From assembly GCA_024641945.1 (NCBI GenBank), contig JAHECD010000004.1:1-64000 (forward strand): 64,000 bases of DNA, given 5' to 3'. A program made the translations under genes and the position numbers. Of the stretch, positions 31,908-40,555 are shown in pieces. The notes under the pieces were generated by a model. That model ran no database searches and was not told where the DNA came from. It saw only the letters and a list, made by a program, of their open reading frames with translations. Numbering within the stretch: the first letter of the stretch is position 1; each line of letters begins with the position of its first letter. This stretch comes from Rubrivivax sp. (GTDB lineage: Bacteria; Pseudomonadota; Gammaproteobacteria; Burkholderiales; Burkholderiaceae_C).

Positions 31908-32725
31908 ATCAGGCGGTCGGGACGGATATCGCGCAGGATGGTCGTCGCGATTTCCTCGATCGACTTGTGCGTCGACGACAGCCAGTTGATCCCTTCGCGG
32001 CGCATCATCGATTCGGCGGCGCTGACCTCGTAGCGGCAATTCGACAGCGACGCGTACTTGCTGTCGGGGCGCCGCTCATGGCGGATCTGCGACAACCTGT
32101 CCGGGTCGATCGTCAGTCCGAAGCACTTGGCCTTGTAAGGGCCCAGCGGCGTGGGCAGGCGTCCACGCTCGAAGTCCTCGGGGATCAGCGGGCAGTTCGC
32201 GGCCTTGATGCCATGCTGCATGGCGAGGTAAAGGCTGGTCGGGGTCTTGCCACATCGGCTGACGCCGACCAGGATGACGTCGGCCGCGGCCAGATTGCGC
32301 GACGACTGACCGTCATCGTGCGCCAGCGAGAAATTGATGGCCTCGATGCGGTCGTTGTATTCCTGACTTTTCGCAGCGTCGGAGAACCGCCCGACGCGGT
32401 GGTTCGATTTGATGCCGAACTCGGTCTCTAAGGGTTCGACGAAGGTCCTGAACATGTCCAGTACGAGGCCTTTGCCCTCAGGGCTGGTGAGCACCTCTCG
32501 AATCTCGTCGTTGACGAGGGTGATGAAGACGATAGGTCGCACGCCTTCGCGTTCGGCCGTCTGGCCGATCTCGGCCTGCACGGCCCAGGCCTTGTCAAGA
32601 CTGTCGATGAAGGGCCTGCGGACATGGCGGGGCTTGGCCGAAAACTGCGCCAAGATCGAATTGCCGAAAGTCTCGGCGGTGATGCCAGTGCCGTCGGAAA
32701 CGAAGAATACGGTGCGATGGGGCAT
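31901..32725 (-). CDS. ppsR: PEP synthase regulatory kinase/phosphorylase
   Basis: A DUF299 protein that inactivates PEP synthase by ADP-dependent phosphorylation of an active-site Thr and reactivates it by phosphorolysis. N-terminal FFVSDGTGITAE and the P-loop GVSRCGKT (residues 154-161) are the family hallmarks. ATG at 32723-32725 gives 274 residues; the open frame runs to 32812 but the family begins at this Met. It is divergent from its target ppsA across 186 bp, and converges with and overlaps the methyltransferase gene by seven bases. Confidence 0.96.
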   Translation of the reverse strand: MPHRTVFFVSDGTGITAETFGNSILAQFSAKPRHVRRPFIDSLDKAWAVQAEIGQTAEREGVRPIVFITLVNDEIREVLTSPEGKGLVLDMFRTFVEPLETEFGIKSNHRVGRFSDAAKSQEYNDRIEAINFSLAHDDGQSSRNLAAADVILVGVSRCGKTPTSLYLAMQHGIKAANCPLIPEDFERGRLPTPLGPYKAKCFGLTIDPDRLSQIRHERRPDSKYASLSNCRYEVSAAESMMRREGINWLSSTHKSIEEIATTILRDIRPDRLIY

Positions 32726-32911
32726 GGCGTCGGACAAGCGTGGAATGGTTGAACCGATGATAGGGAAGAACTCCCTACAATCCGGGCAAGATTTGCGCCG
32801 CCACAGCCGCATGGGCGCCCCGTACCCACAAGAACAGCAAGTCAGTACCGGGGTTGGCCAAGGTGCGCTGCGGGCGAGGGCCCTCGATTTTTGTCATTAC
32901 GGAGTCTTTCC

Positions 32912-35314
32912 ATGTCTACAGCAGATCTGGCGACCGCCCTCGTCGCGCCCTTCGAACAATTGAGAATGACCGACGTCGAGACGGTTGGTGGCAAGAATTC
33001 GTCCCTTGGCGAAATGATCAGCCAACTGGCCGCCTCTGGCGTGCGAGTGCCGGGGGGCTTTGCGACCACGGCGCACGCGTTCCGGCAATTCCTGATGCAG
33101 CAGGCGCTCGACCACCGCATCGCTCAGCGGCTGGCCGTGCTCGATGCGGACGATGTCCGGGCGCTCGCCGAGGCGGGCGCCGAAATTCGCAAGTGGATCA
33201 TCGAAACACCGTTCCCCTCGGATCTCGAGGCAGCGATTCGCGAGCAGTTCACGCGCCTGACGTCTGAAAATCCAGAGGCGACCTTTGCCGTGCGATCTTC
33301 GGCGACGGCCGAAGATCTGCCTGACGCCTCATTTGCCGGGCAGCAGGAGACATTTCTCAATGTGGCTGGCATCGACGAGGTGTTGCATCGCATGAAGGAC
33401 GTCTTCGCCTCGCTCTACAACGACCGCGCCATCAGCTACCGGGTGCACAAGGGGTTTGCGCATGCTGGCGTGGCATTGTCCGCAGGCGTGCAGCGCATGG
33501 TTCGGTCCGATGTCGGCGCGGCCGGCGTGATGTTCACCATCGACACCGAGAGCGGGTTCCCCGACGTCGTATTCATCACCTCGAGCTACGGCCTCGGCGA
33601 GACCGTCGTTCAGGGGGCCGTCAACCCTGACGAGTTCTACGTTCACAAGCCCGGCCTGAAGGCAGGCAAGTCGCCGATCATTCGCCGCTCACTGGGTTCC
33701 AAGCTGGTTCGCATGGAGTTTTCGTCCGCCCAGGAGAAAGCCGAGACGGGGCATCTGGTGAAGACCGTCGATACGCCGGCAGAGCAGCGCAACCGTTTCT
33801 CGCTGTCGGACGCCGATGTCATCGAACTGGCCCGTTATGCGCTGGTGATCGAGCAGCACTATGGTCGGCCCATGGACATCGAGTGGGGCAAGGACGGAAT
33901 CGACGGCAAGCTCTACATCCTGCAAGCGCGGCCCGAGACGGTCAAAAGCCAGCAAGGTGCGAAGGTCGAGCAGCGCTACCGGCTCAAGGGAACGGGAACG
34001 ATCCTGGCCGAGGGGCGCGCAATCGGTCAGAAGATCGGCACGGGGCCCGTGCGCCTGGTGTCGTCGCTGTCCGAGATGGGCAGCGTGCAGCCGGGTGACG
34101 TGCTCGTGACCGACATGACCGACCCGAACTGGGAGCCTGTGATGAAGCGCGCGAGCGCCATCGTCACCAACCGCGGCGGACGTACCTGTCACGCCGCCAT
34201 CATCGCGCGCGAACTGGGTATCCCCGCCGTGGTCGGCTGTGGTGACGCCACGGAAAAGCTGACCGATGGCGCGCTCGTCACGGTGGCCTGTTCGGAGGGC
34301 GATACAGGCTATATCTTCGACGGGCTGCTCGAGACCGAGGTCAAGGAAGTTCAGCGCGGCGAGATGCCTTATTGCCCGATCAAGATCATGATGAACGTGG
34401 GCAACCCACAACTCGCGTTCGACTTCGCGCAGATGCCCAATTCGGGCGTGGGCCTGGCGCGCCTCGAGTTCATCATCAACAACAACATCGGCGTCCATCC
34501 CAAGGCCATCCTCGACTACCCGAATGTCGACCCCGAGTTGAAGAAGGCGGTCGAGTCTGTGGCGCGGGGACACGCGTCGCCCCGTGCCTTCTACGTCGAC
34601 AAACTGGTGGAAGGCGTGGCCACGATCGCGGCCGCCTTCTGGCCCAAATCGGTCATCGTTCGCCTTTCGGACTTCAAGAGCAACGAGTACATCAAGCTCA
34701 TCGGTGGCAAGCGCTACGAGCCGGACGAAGAGAATCCGATGCTTGGCTTCCGCGGGGCGAGTCGATATCTCAGCAGCGAGTTCGCGGATGCCTTCGGCAT
34801 GGAGTGCGAAGCCCTCAAGCGGGTTCGCACGGACATGGGCCTGGTGAACGTCGAAATCATGGTGCCGTTCGTGCGTACCGTGAAACAGGCGGAACGCGTG
34901 ACGCAGATGCTGGCGGATCGTGGCCTCAAACGTGGCGTGAACGGCCTTCGGCTCATCATGATGTGCGAGGTGCCGAGCAATGCGATCCTGGCCGAGCGCT
35001 TCCTGGAGTATTTCGACGGCATGTCCATTGGCTCGAATGATCTGACGCAACTCACGCTGGGTCTGGATCGCGATTCCGGGCTTGAGCTTCTGGCAAACGA
35101 CTTCGACGAGCGCGATCCTGCCGTCAAGGCCATGATTTCCAGGGCGATTGCGGCTTGCCGCGCCGTTGGCAAGTACGTCGGCATCTGCGGGCAAGGTCCC
35201 AGCGACCATCCCGATTTTGCGGATTGGCTCGCGCAGGAGGGGATCGTTTCGATGTCGCTCAACCCGGATACGGTCGTCGAGACTTGGCAACGCTTGGCGG
35301 GCGAAAGCAGGTAG
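32912..35314 (+). CDS. ppsA: Phosphoenolpyruvate synthase
   Basis: Makes PEP from pyruvate and ATP for gluconeogenesis (800 residues). The N-terminal ATP-grasp domain contains [11 protein letters not shown] and [20 protein letters not shown]; the swivelling domain has the phosphohistidine motif [15 protein letters not shown] (His427), with the Thr target of PpsR in the same loop; the C-terminal PEP domain ends with [12 protein letters not shown]-type Cys. ATG 32912 has GGAG at 32901-32904. The promoter lies in 32726-32911; a TACAAT at 32776-32781 lacks a convincing -35. Confidence 0.98.
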   Translation: MSTADLATALVAPFEQLRMTDVETVGGKNSSLGEMISQLAASGVRVPGGFATTAHAFRQFLMQQALDHRIAQRLAVLDADDVRALAEAGAEIRKWIIETPFPSDLEAAIREQFTRLTSENPEATFAVRSSATAEDLPDASFAGQQETFLNVAGIDEVLHRMKDVFASLYNDRAISYRVHKGFAHAGVALSAGVQRMVRSDVGAAGVMFTIDTESGFPDVVFITSSYGLGETVVQGAVNPDEFYVHKPGLKAGKSPIIRRSLGSKLVRMEFSSAQEKAETGHLVKTVDTPAEQRNRFSLSDADVIELARYALVIEQHYGRPMDIEWGKDGIDGKLYILQARPETVKSQQGAKVEQRYRLKGTGTILAEGRAIGQKIGTGPVRLVSSLSEMGSVQPGDVLVTDMTDPNWEPVMKRASAIVTNRGGRTCHAAIIARELGIPAVVGCGDATEKLTDGALVTVACSEGDTGYIFDGLLETEVKEVQRGEMPYCPIKIMMNVGNPQLAFDFAQMPNSGVGLARLEFIINNNIGVHPKAILDYPNVDPELKKAVESVARGHASPRAFYVDKLVEGVATIAAAFWPKSVIVRLSDFKSNEYIKLIGGKRYEPDEENPMLGFRGASRYLSSEFADAFGMECEALKRVRTDMGLVNVEIMVPFVRTVKQAERVTQMLADRGLKRGVNGLRLIMMCEVPSNAILAERFLEYFDGMSIGSNDLTQLTLGLDRDSGLELLANDFDERDPAVKAMISRAIAACRAVGKYVGICGQGPSDHPDFADWLAQEGIVSMSLNPDTVVETWQRLAGESR

Positions 35315-35383
35315 TCGGGTCAACCCGACTGGGAGAAGACCTAGTCCGGACGCCGTCCCCGTGAGGCGTCGAGTCAGATACTC
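35313..35383 (+). repeat. Three tandem hairpins after ppsA
   Basis: Starting inside the ppsA stop codon region, AGTCGGGT (35313-35320) pairs with ACCCGACT (35323-35330), GACGCC (35349-35354) with GGCGTC (35365-35370), and GAGT (35371-35374) with ACTC (35380-35383). None is followed by a T run, so this is not a standard intrinsic terminator. It may stabilise the ppsA 3' end or form a processed RNA; the function is unknown. Confidence 0.5.
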
Positions 35384-35422
35384 GTAAGGCGCGGCGACAA
35401 CATTCGCACTTTGGCTCTTGCG

Positions 35423-35719
35423 ATGCTGACAGTTCTCAACGCGCTTCAACTTGTCCTGTACATCGCCTTGCTCGCGCTGGCCGGGCAGGGCGTTCTCTTC
35501 GTGCTCGCGGGTGACAGGCGCAGTTCGAACTTCTTCTATCGGACGCTGCAGGTGGTTTCCATGCCGTTTACCGCACTGATACGCAAGGCGACACCTCGAG
35601 CGGTAGCCAATCGCCATGTTCCACTGGTCACGTTTCTGGTTCTGCTGGTGGCGTACGCGGTCGTGACATTCGAAAAGATCGGGCTCTGCGTGTCGCTCAA
35701 CATGGTGGGTTGCCGGTGA
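35423..35719 (+). CDS. Small membrane protein of unknown function
   Basis: A 98-residue protein with two hydrophobic segments (about residues 5-28 and 64-84) separated by a basic loop with FFYRTLQVVSMPFTALIRKA. I do not recognise a named family; the topology loosely recalls YggT-type proteins but no motif supports that. ATG 35423 is chosen; a TTG at 35411 would add four residues. Its stop overlaps the start of the following TPR gene (GTGA), so the two are probably made together. Confidence 0.7.
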   Translation: MLTVLNALQLVLYIALLALAGQGVLFVLAGDRRSSNFFYRTLQVVSMPFTALIRKATPRAVANRHVPLVTFLVLLVAYAVVTFEKIGLCVSLNMVGCR

Positions 35720-36297
35720 GCGTCGTCGCCTACCACGTACTCAAATGGCGAGCCATCGCTTGGCTGGTCCTGGGGCGGGACGCACCGGCACTTGCCCTGT
35801 TCGACCAGATCGTTCGCGACCGGCCATCGGACACCTACGCGCTGTCGAGCCGCATGAACCTGTATGCACGTCGTGGCCAATGGGCGCGGGCGGTTTCCGA
35901 TTCAGACCTAGTCGTAGCGACTGAGCCGGAGAATGCGCACCACTGGTTCAATCGTGGCTACGTGCTGGAACAGATCGGCCTTCTCGATGAGGCCCGATTG
36001 GCGTTCGGCCGAGCGACATCCCTGTCGCCGACGCTTGACCGGGCTTGGTATGGCCTGGGGTTGGTGCTGATCCGCCAGCACTGTTTCGATGAGGCCGTGC
36101 ATGCGCTGCGGCGTGCGACTGAACTGCAACCGATGAGCCCTCATGGCTGGTATCAGCTCGCACGGGTCCACGTCGACAGGCACGACCTGGATGCCGCTCG
36201 AAAGATCATCGGGCATCTCAAGGGTTTCGAGCCCCGTGTCGCGGCGCAACTTGAGCGCGAAACGGGATTGCTAGAGAACGAACCCGTTGCGGCTTGA
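35716..36297 (+). CDS. TPR-repeat protein
   Basis: A 193-residue protein of about four tetratricopeptide repeats (for example WFNRGYVLEQIGLLDEARLA, then AWYGLGLVLIRQHCFDEAVH and GWYQLARVHVDRHDLDAARK), preceded by a short hydrophobic N-terminus without a clear cleavage site. TPRs mediate protein contacts; no enzymatic domain is present. GTG 35716 overlaps the stop of the small membrane protein gene, suggesting the pair acts as a membrane-anchored scaffold. The partner is unknown. Confidence 0.75.
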   Translation: MSVVAYHVLKWRAIAWLVLGRDAPALALFDQIVRDRPSDTYALSSRMNLYARRGQWARAVSDSDLVVATEPENAHHWFNRGYVLEQIGLLDEARLAFGRATSLSPTLDRAWYGLGLVLIRQHCFDEAVHALRRATELQPMSPHGWYQLARVHVDRHDLDAARKIIGHLKGFEPRVAAQLERETGLLENEPVAA

Positions 36298-36357
36298 GCG
36301 TGAGCCAATCGGACATGGCCGCCGACACGGCCTGATCAAATCTAAGTGAGGCCGCAG

Positions 36358-36615
36358 ATGAAGGTGAGCAAGAACCACAGGGCCTATTGGCAGAAGAACC
36401 TGCGCGTCACTGCGATCCTTCTCGTGATCTGGTTCGTCGTCACCTACGTTGTTGGCTACTTCGCGCGCGATCTCGATTTCAGCTTCTTCGGATGGCCATT
36501 CAGTTTCTGGGTCGCCTCCCAGGGTGCCCTCGTCGTCTATGTGTTGATCATCTGGTTTTACGCAACCTACATGAACAAGCTTGACAAGGCACACGACGTG
36601 GCCGAGGAGGAATGA
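36358..36615 (+). CDS. DUF4212 symporter small subunit
   Basis: An 85-residue membrane protein with two helices (about residues 18-38 and 51-72) and the family pattern AYWQKNLRVTAILLVIWF, FGWPFSFWVASQGA. In this family the small protein is always encoded beside a VC_2705-type sodium:solute symporter, as here. ATG 36358 has GAGG at 36348-36351. The stop overlaps the symporter start (ATGA). Confidence 0.92.
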   Translation: MKVSKNHRAYWQKNLRVTAILLVIWFVVTYVVGYFARDLDFSFFGWPFSFWVASQGALVVYVLIIWFYATYMNKLDKAHDVAEEE

Positions 36616-38753
36616 GGATGGCGCAGCCAGACAGCCGACACGGGAGCGCGGCACTTTCAGGCAGGGCCGCCAACGACGCGTTCCGGCGGCAGCTCAACAA
36701 GGTCTACGGCTGGTACACCGGCGGTTTCTTCACCTTCGTTGCGGTGCTGGCGGTCCTGGAGCAGATGGGCCTCAGCCGCGGCGCAATGGGCATCGTCTTC
36801 TTGCTCGCCACAGTGGCGCTTTACGCGGGCATAGGGATCTTGAGCCGGACCAACGACGCCGCGGAGTACTACGTGGCAGGACGGCGTGTGCCAGCCATGT
36901 ACAACGGCATGGCCACGGGTGCAGACTGGATGAGCGCGGCGTCGTTCATCGGGCTTGCCGGTACCCTGTACCTCACTGGCTACGGTGGCCTGGCCTTCAT
37001 CATGGGGTGGACGGGTGGTTACTGCCTGGTCGCACTGTTCCTCGCACCATACCTCCGCAAGTTCGGCCAGTTCACGATTCCCGATTTTCTCGGTGCCCGG
37101 TACGAGGGCAACGCCGCGCGCCTTGTCGGCGTGATCATTGCAATCCTCTGTTCGTTCACCTATGTCGTGGCGCAAATCTATGGGGTCGGGCTCATCACGA
37201 CGCGTCTGTCGGGCATCCCGTTCGAGATCGGCATCTTCGTCGGACTTGGAGGGATCCTCGTCTGCTCTTTCCTTGGTGGCATGCGCGCGGTCACCTGGAC
37301 CCAGGTGGCGCAGTTCATCATTCTCATCATCGCGTACATGATCCCGGTGATCTGGCTGTCGGTGAAGCAGACAGGTTTTCCTATTCCGCAGGCCATCTAC
37401 GGCTACCAACTCCAGAAGGTCACGGCGCAGGAACAGAAGCTGATTGACGACCCCAAGGAGAAGGAGGTCGTGGCCATCTTCCGAAAGCAGGCCGACACAC
37501 TTGCCGACAAGCTGAAGGATGTTCCAGCCGCACTCGTGGCGGACCGAGCCGCCGCGAAGAAGCGCGTCGAGGATCTTCGTGCCGCCAACGCACCGCTGGC
37601 GGAGCTTCAATCGGCAGAGCGCGCGCTGTCATCGATGCCCAAGGACGAGTCCGCTGCCAAGGCGGCTTGGACAGCGGCCCGCGCTGCGGCCGACGCGAGG
37701 GCCAAGCCGCTCGCGGGGATGCCGCGTCATGCGGCACAGTACAACGGCGACCCGGACGGAGACGCCAATGCACGACTGAGCTTCAGCGAGTCCCGCCGCA
37801 ACTTTCTCGCGCTTGTCTTCTGTCTGATGGTCGGCACTGCAGCGCTGCCCCACATCCTGATGCGCTACTACACGACGCCATCCGTGAAGGAGGCTCGAAG
37901 CTCCGTCACTTGGAGTCTGTTCTTCATATTCCTGTTGTACTTCACGGCACCGGCACTGGCGGTGCTCGTCAAGTACGAGGTCTTCAACGTACTGGTGGGT
38001 ACGCCGTTCGACCGGTTGCCGGGTTGGATTGCCGCGTGGTCGCGCGTCGATCCAGGGCTGCTGTCGGTGACCGACATCAACAAGGATGGGATCTTTCAGC
38101 TGGGCGAGATGAAGATCGGCGGCGACATCATCGTGCTGGCCACGCCCGAGATTGCCGGTCTGCCGTATGTCATCTCGGGGCTCGTCGCTGCAGGCGGTCT
38201 GGCCGCTGCACTTTCCACGGCCGACGGCTTGTTGCTGACGATTGCCAACGCGCTGTCGCACGATCTCTACTACAAAATGATCGATCCCAATGCGCCCACC
38301 TCCCGGAGGGTGCTGATCTCGAAAATGCTTCTCCTCGTTGTGGCCGTGTTGGCGGCGTTGGTCGCTGCGCAGAAGCCGGCTGACATTCTGTTCCTGGTAT
38401 CGGCAGCCTTCTCGATCGCCGCCGCAGGCTTCTTTCCGGCGTTGACGCTGGGCATTTTCTGGAAACGTGCCACCAAGTGGGGGGCCACGCTTGGAATGAT
38501 TGCGGGCTGCGGCATCACGCTCTACTACATGGCAACGACCCAACCCTGGTTGCGCGGGCTTTTCGGGGTGTCGTCTCCGGTGGCCGAGCACATCTGGTGG
38601 GGGATTTCGCCCATCTCGGCCGGCGTGTTCGGCGTGCCGCTGGGGTTCCTGGTGATCATCGTCGTGAGCCTCGTGACACCAGCTCCCAAGGCCGACGTAC
38701 AAGAACTCGTGGAGCACGTGAGGTATCCGAACCTGCGGCCGACCAAGGGCTGA
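36612..38753 (+). CDS. VC_2705-type sodium:solute symporter
   Basis: A 713-residue SSS-family transporter, probably importing a short carboxylate such as acetate with Na+, together with the DUF4212 subunit. It has membrane helices throughout, the family motifs RTNDAAEYYVAGRRVPAMYN and ATGADWMSAASFIG, and the core LPHILMRYYTTPSVKEAR. Two unusual features: a hydrophilic, Ala/Lys/Asp-rich helical insertion at about residues 265-395, and an EF-hand-like loop DINKDGIFQLGE at 488-499. The insertion probably faces the cytoplasm. The substrate is inferred from family, not from sequence. Confidence 0.9.
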   Translation: MRMAQPDSRHGSAALSGRAANDAFRRQLNKVYGWYTGGFFTFVAVLAVLEQMGLSRGAMGIVFLLATVALYAGIGILSRTNDAAEYYVAGRRVPAMYNGMATGADWMSAASFIGLAGTLYLTGYGGLAFIMGWTGGYCLVALFLAPYLRKFGQFTIPDFLGARYEGNAARLVGVIIAILCSFTYVVAQIYGVGLITTRLSGIPFEIGIFVGLGGILVCSFLGGMRAVTWTQVAQFIILIIAYMIPVIWLSVKQTGFPIPQAIYGYQLQKVTAQEQKLIDDPKEKEVVAIFRKQADTLADKLKDVPAALVADRAAAKKRVEDLRAANAPLAELQSAERALSSMPKDESAAKAAWTAARAAADARAKPLAGMPRHAAQYNGDPDGDANARLSFSESRRNFLALVFCLMVGTAALPHILMRYYTTPSVKEARSSVTWSLFFIFLLYFTAPALAVLVKYEVFNVLVGTPFDRLPGWIAAWSRVDPGLLSVTDINKDGIFQLGEMKIGGDIIVLATPEIAGLPYVISGLVAAGGLAAALSTADGLLLTIANALSHDLYYKMIDPNAPTSRRVLISKMLLLVVAVLAALVAAQKPADILFLVSAAFSIAAAGFFPALTLGIFWKRATKWGATLGMIAGCGITLYYMATTQPWLRGLFGVSSPVAEHIWWGISPISAGVFGVPLGFLVIIVVSLVTPAPKADVQELVEHVRYPNLRPTKG

Positions 38754-38835
38754 ATCCACCGCAGGCCTGCGCGCCTTGCGGCGGCCCCCGCCGGCGCCAT
38801 CGTGCACCGACGGAAACCCTGACGATCGCATCGGC

Positions 38836-38841
38836 TACAAT
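38836..38841 (+). promoter_or_regulatory. Candidate -10 of the rpsF operon
   Basis: TACAAT lies 84 bases before rpsF, inside an otherwise gene-free 172-bp region. No good -35 is found 16-18 bases upstream, so the assignment is tentative. Transcription from here would include the hairpin at 38859-38895. Confidence 0.35.
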
Positions 38842-38858
38842 ATTGGGTTTCCTGCCTT

Positions 38859-38895
38859 GCTGCACCCGTATGAAGTCAGACGCTGACGGGGCAGC
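38859..38895 (+). promoter_or_regulatory. rpsF leader hairpin, possible S6:S18 site
   Basis: GCTGC (38859-38863) pairs with GCAGC (38891-38895), CCC (38865-38867) with GGG (38888-38890) around a bulged A, and GTCAG (38875-38879) with CTGAC (38883-38887) above an asymmetric bulge at 38868-38874. An S6:S18 binding stem-loop with an unpaired C/G-rich bulge is known in many bacterial rpsF leaders; the position 30 bases before rpsF fits, but the exact motif was not verified. Confidence 0.4.
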
Positions 38896-38925
38896 TTCCT
38901 TTCATGGAATCCACAAGGAGCATTC

Positions 38926-39288
38926 ATGCGTCACTATGAGATCGTTCTCTTGATCCATCCGGATCAGAGCGAACAGGTTCCGGCCATGCTGGAACGCTAC
39001 AAGACACTGGTCACCAACGCCGGCGGCAAGGTGCACCGTGTCGAGGACTGGGGTCGCCGCCAATTGGCGTACATGATCCAGAAGCTCGCCAAGGCGCATT
39101 ATCTGTGCCTGAATATCGAGTGCAGCAACGAAACGCTGACCGAGATCGAGACGGGCTTTCGTTTCAACGATGCCGTGCTGCGCCACCTGACGGTGGCCAA
39201 GAGCAAAGCCGAGACGATTCCTTCGGTAATGATGAAGGCCGTCGAGCGCGAAGAGTCGCGCAAGGCTGCACAGGAGACCACGGCCTGA
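38926..39288 (+). CDS. rpsF: 30S ribosomal protein S6
   Basis: A 120-residue S6 protein ([37 protein letters not shown]). AAGGAG at 38915-38920 precedes ATG 38926. It is the first gene of the conserved rpsF-priB-rpsR-rplI operon and pairs with S18 encoded two genes later. Confidence 0.98.
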   Translation: MRHYEIVLLIHPDQSEQVPAMLERYKTLVTNAGGKVHRVEDWGRRQLAYMIQKLAKAHYLCLNIECSNETLTEIETGFRFNDAVLRHLTVAKSKAETIPSVMMKAVEREESRKAAQETTA

Positions 39289-39322
39289 TTCGGCCCCAAG
39301 CGGCTCCCGTGGTGTAACGCTG

Positions 39323-39604
39323 ATGAACCGCCTGGTTCTGTCGGCTACGCTGTTGGAGCGCGGTGCCTTGCGCTACACGCCTGCCGGAATGCCCGCCTTG
39401 GATCTGAGCCTCGCTCATGAATCTGAAGTCAGCCATGAAGGCCAGCCGCGCAAGGTTTCGCTGCAGGTGAGGTCCCTGGTTATCGGGTCGCTTGTCGACC
39501 GGGTTTCCGGGATGCCTCTGGGAGCGCCATCGCAATATGCGGGCTTCCTCGCACCTGCGCGCAACGGGCGCGGCATGCTGTTCCACATCACCGAGATCGT
39601 CTGA
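39323..39604 (+). CDS. priB: Primosomal replication protein N (PriB)
   Basis: A 93-residue OB-fold single-strand DNA-binding protein of the replication restart primosome. The pattern NRLVLSATLLERGALRYTPAG and the Ile/Val-rich end LFHITEIV match betaproteobacterial PriB. Located between rpsF and rpsR, as in gamma- and betaproteobacteria. It lies in the same operon neighbourhood as replicative helicase dnaB. Confidence 0.95.
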   Translation: MNRLVLSATLLERGALRYTPAGMPALDLSLAHESEVSHEGQPRKVSLQVRSLVIGSLVDRVSGMPLGAPSQYAGFLAPARNGRGMLFHITEIV

Positions 39605-39664
39605 CCCGAACGTCGAGCGACCGACCCCTTTCAAACCGATCCTCAAGTTTTCAGGAGTTCCATC

Positions 39665-39955
39665 ATGGCACCACCCCGTGGCAAAGGCCGTTTTTCCAAG
39701 GACAAGCGCCCCAAGCGCAATCAACAGTCCCTGCTGTTCCGGCGCAAGCGCTTTTGTCGCTTCACCGTGGCTGGCGTGGAAGAGATCGACTACAAGGACG
39801 TCGATGTCTTGCGCGATTTCGTCGGCGAGAACGGAAAGATCACACCTGCGCGCCTGACCGGCACGCGTGCCTTCTATCAACGGCAACTGACCACGGCGAT
39901 CAAGCGTGCGCGCTTCTTGGCGCTGCTGCCGTACTCCGACCAACACAAGGTTTGA
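39665..39955 (+). CDS. rpsR: 30S ribosomal protein S18
   Basis: A 96-residue S18 with a basic N-terminus and the signature [20 protein letters not shown], then [20 protein letters not shown]. It starts at ATG 39665. rplI follows after 10 bp. Confidence 0.98.
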   Translation: MAPPRGKGRFSKDKRPKRNQQSLLFRRKRFCRFTVAGVEEIDYKDVDVLRDFVGENGKITPARLTGTRAFYQRQLTTAIKRARFLALLPYSDQHKV

Positions 39956-39965
39956 GGGCAACGAC

Positions 39966-40418
39966 ATGCAAATCATCCTGCTTGAAAAAGTTGACAACCT
40001 TGGCAACCTGGGCGATGTCGTCAAGGTCAAGGACGGCTACGCCCGCAATTTCCTGATTCCGTCACGCCGTGCACGCCGCGCCACCGAGGCGGCGATCAAG
40101 GAATTCGAAGTCAAGCGTGCCGAACTCGAGAAGGTTGCGGCGGAGAAACTGGCCGCCGCGCAGACGCTGGGCGAACAACTCACCGGCAAGACGGTGCGGA
40201 TCGTCCAGAAGGCCGGCGTGGACGGCCGGCTGTTCGGCTCCGTCACCAACCAAGATGTCGCCGAGGGCCTGGACAAGATGGGCCTGAAGATCGCGAAGTC
40301 TCAGGTTCGCATGCCCAACGGTCCGCTCAAGACCGTGGGTGAGCACGCCGTGACCGTATCGCCGCACGGCGACGTGGTGGTGGAGATCACGGTGATGGTG
40401 GTCGCGCAAGCTGACTGA
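39966..40418 (+). CDS. rplI: 50S ribosomal protein L9
   Basis: A 150-residue L9: N-terminal domain [19 protein letters not shown] with [12 protein letters not shown], connecting helix, and C-terminal domain containing [17 protein letters not shown] 39966 is the family start; a longer open frame from 39906 lies inside rpsR. Last gene of the operon, followed by the terminator at 40442-40470. Confidence 0.98.
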   Translation: MQIILLEKVDNLGNLGDVVKVKDGYARNFLIPSRRARRATEAAIKEFEVKRAELEKVAAEKLAAAQTLGEQLTGKTVRIVQKAGVDGRLFGSVTNQDVAEGLDKMGLKIAKSQVRMPNGPLKTVGEHAVTVSPHGDVVVEITVMVVAQAD

Positions 40419-40441
40419 CGCCGCTGCCGTTTCGACGGATG

Positions 40442-40470
40442 AAGGGCCGGCCTGTCCGGCCCTTCTGCAT
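40442..40470 (+). terminator. Terminator after rplI
   Basis: A perfect nine-base stem AAGGGCCGG (40442-40450) / CCGGCCCTT (40456-40464) with a five-base loop lies 24 bases after the rplI stop, followed by CTGCATTTT. The T run is short and slightly displaced, so termination may be partial, leaving some read-through into dnaB. Confidence 0.7.
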
Positions 40471-40501
40471 TTTGGGCGGATCTCCACCGCAACTCCAAGG
40501 C

Positions 40502-40523
40502 CTGTCCACAGGTCTGTCCACAG
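40502..40523 (+). repeat. Tandem CTGTCCACAG repeat before dnaB
   Basis: CTGTCCACAG occurs at 40502-40511 and again at 40514-40523, a 12-base period. Each copy differs from the DnaA box TTATCCACA at two positions (CTGTCCACA). The pair ends 32 bases before the dnaB start. It could be a weak DnaA-binding array or another operator; function unproven. Confidence 0.45.
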
Positions 40524-40555
40524 CGTGCTCTCGACGCACTCGTATCATTCATTTC

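Noticed and set aside
33689-35617. 642-codon open frame opposite ppsA
   Set aside because: Shadow of ppsA; His/Arg-rich and without recognisable motifs.
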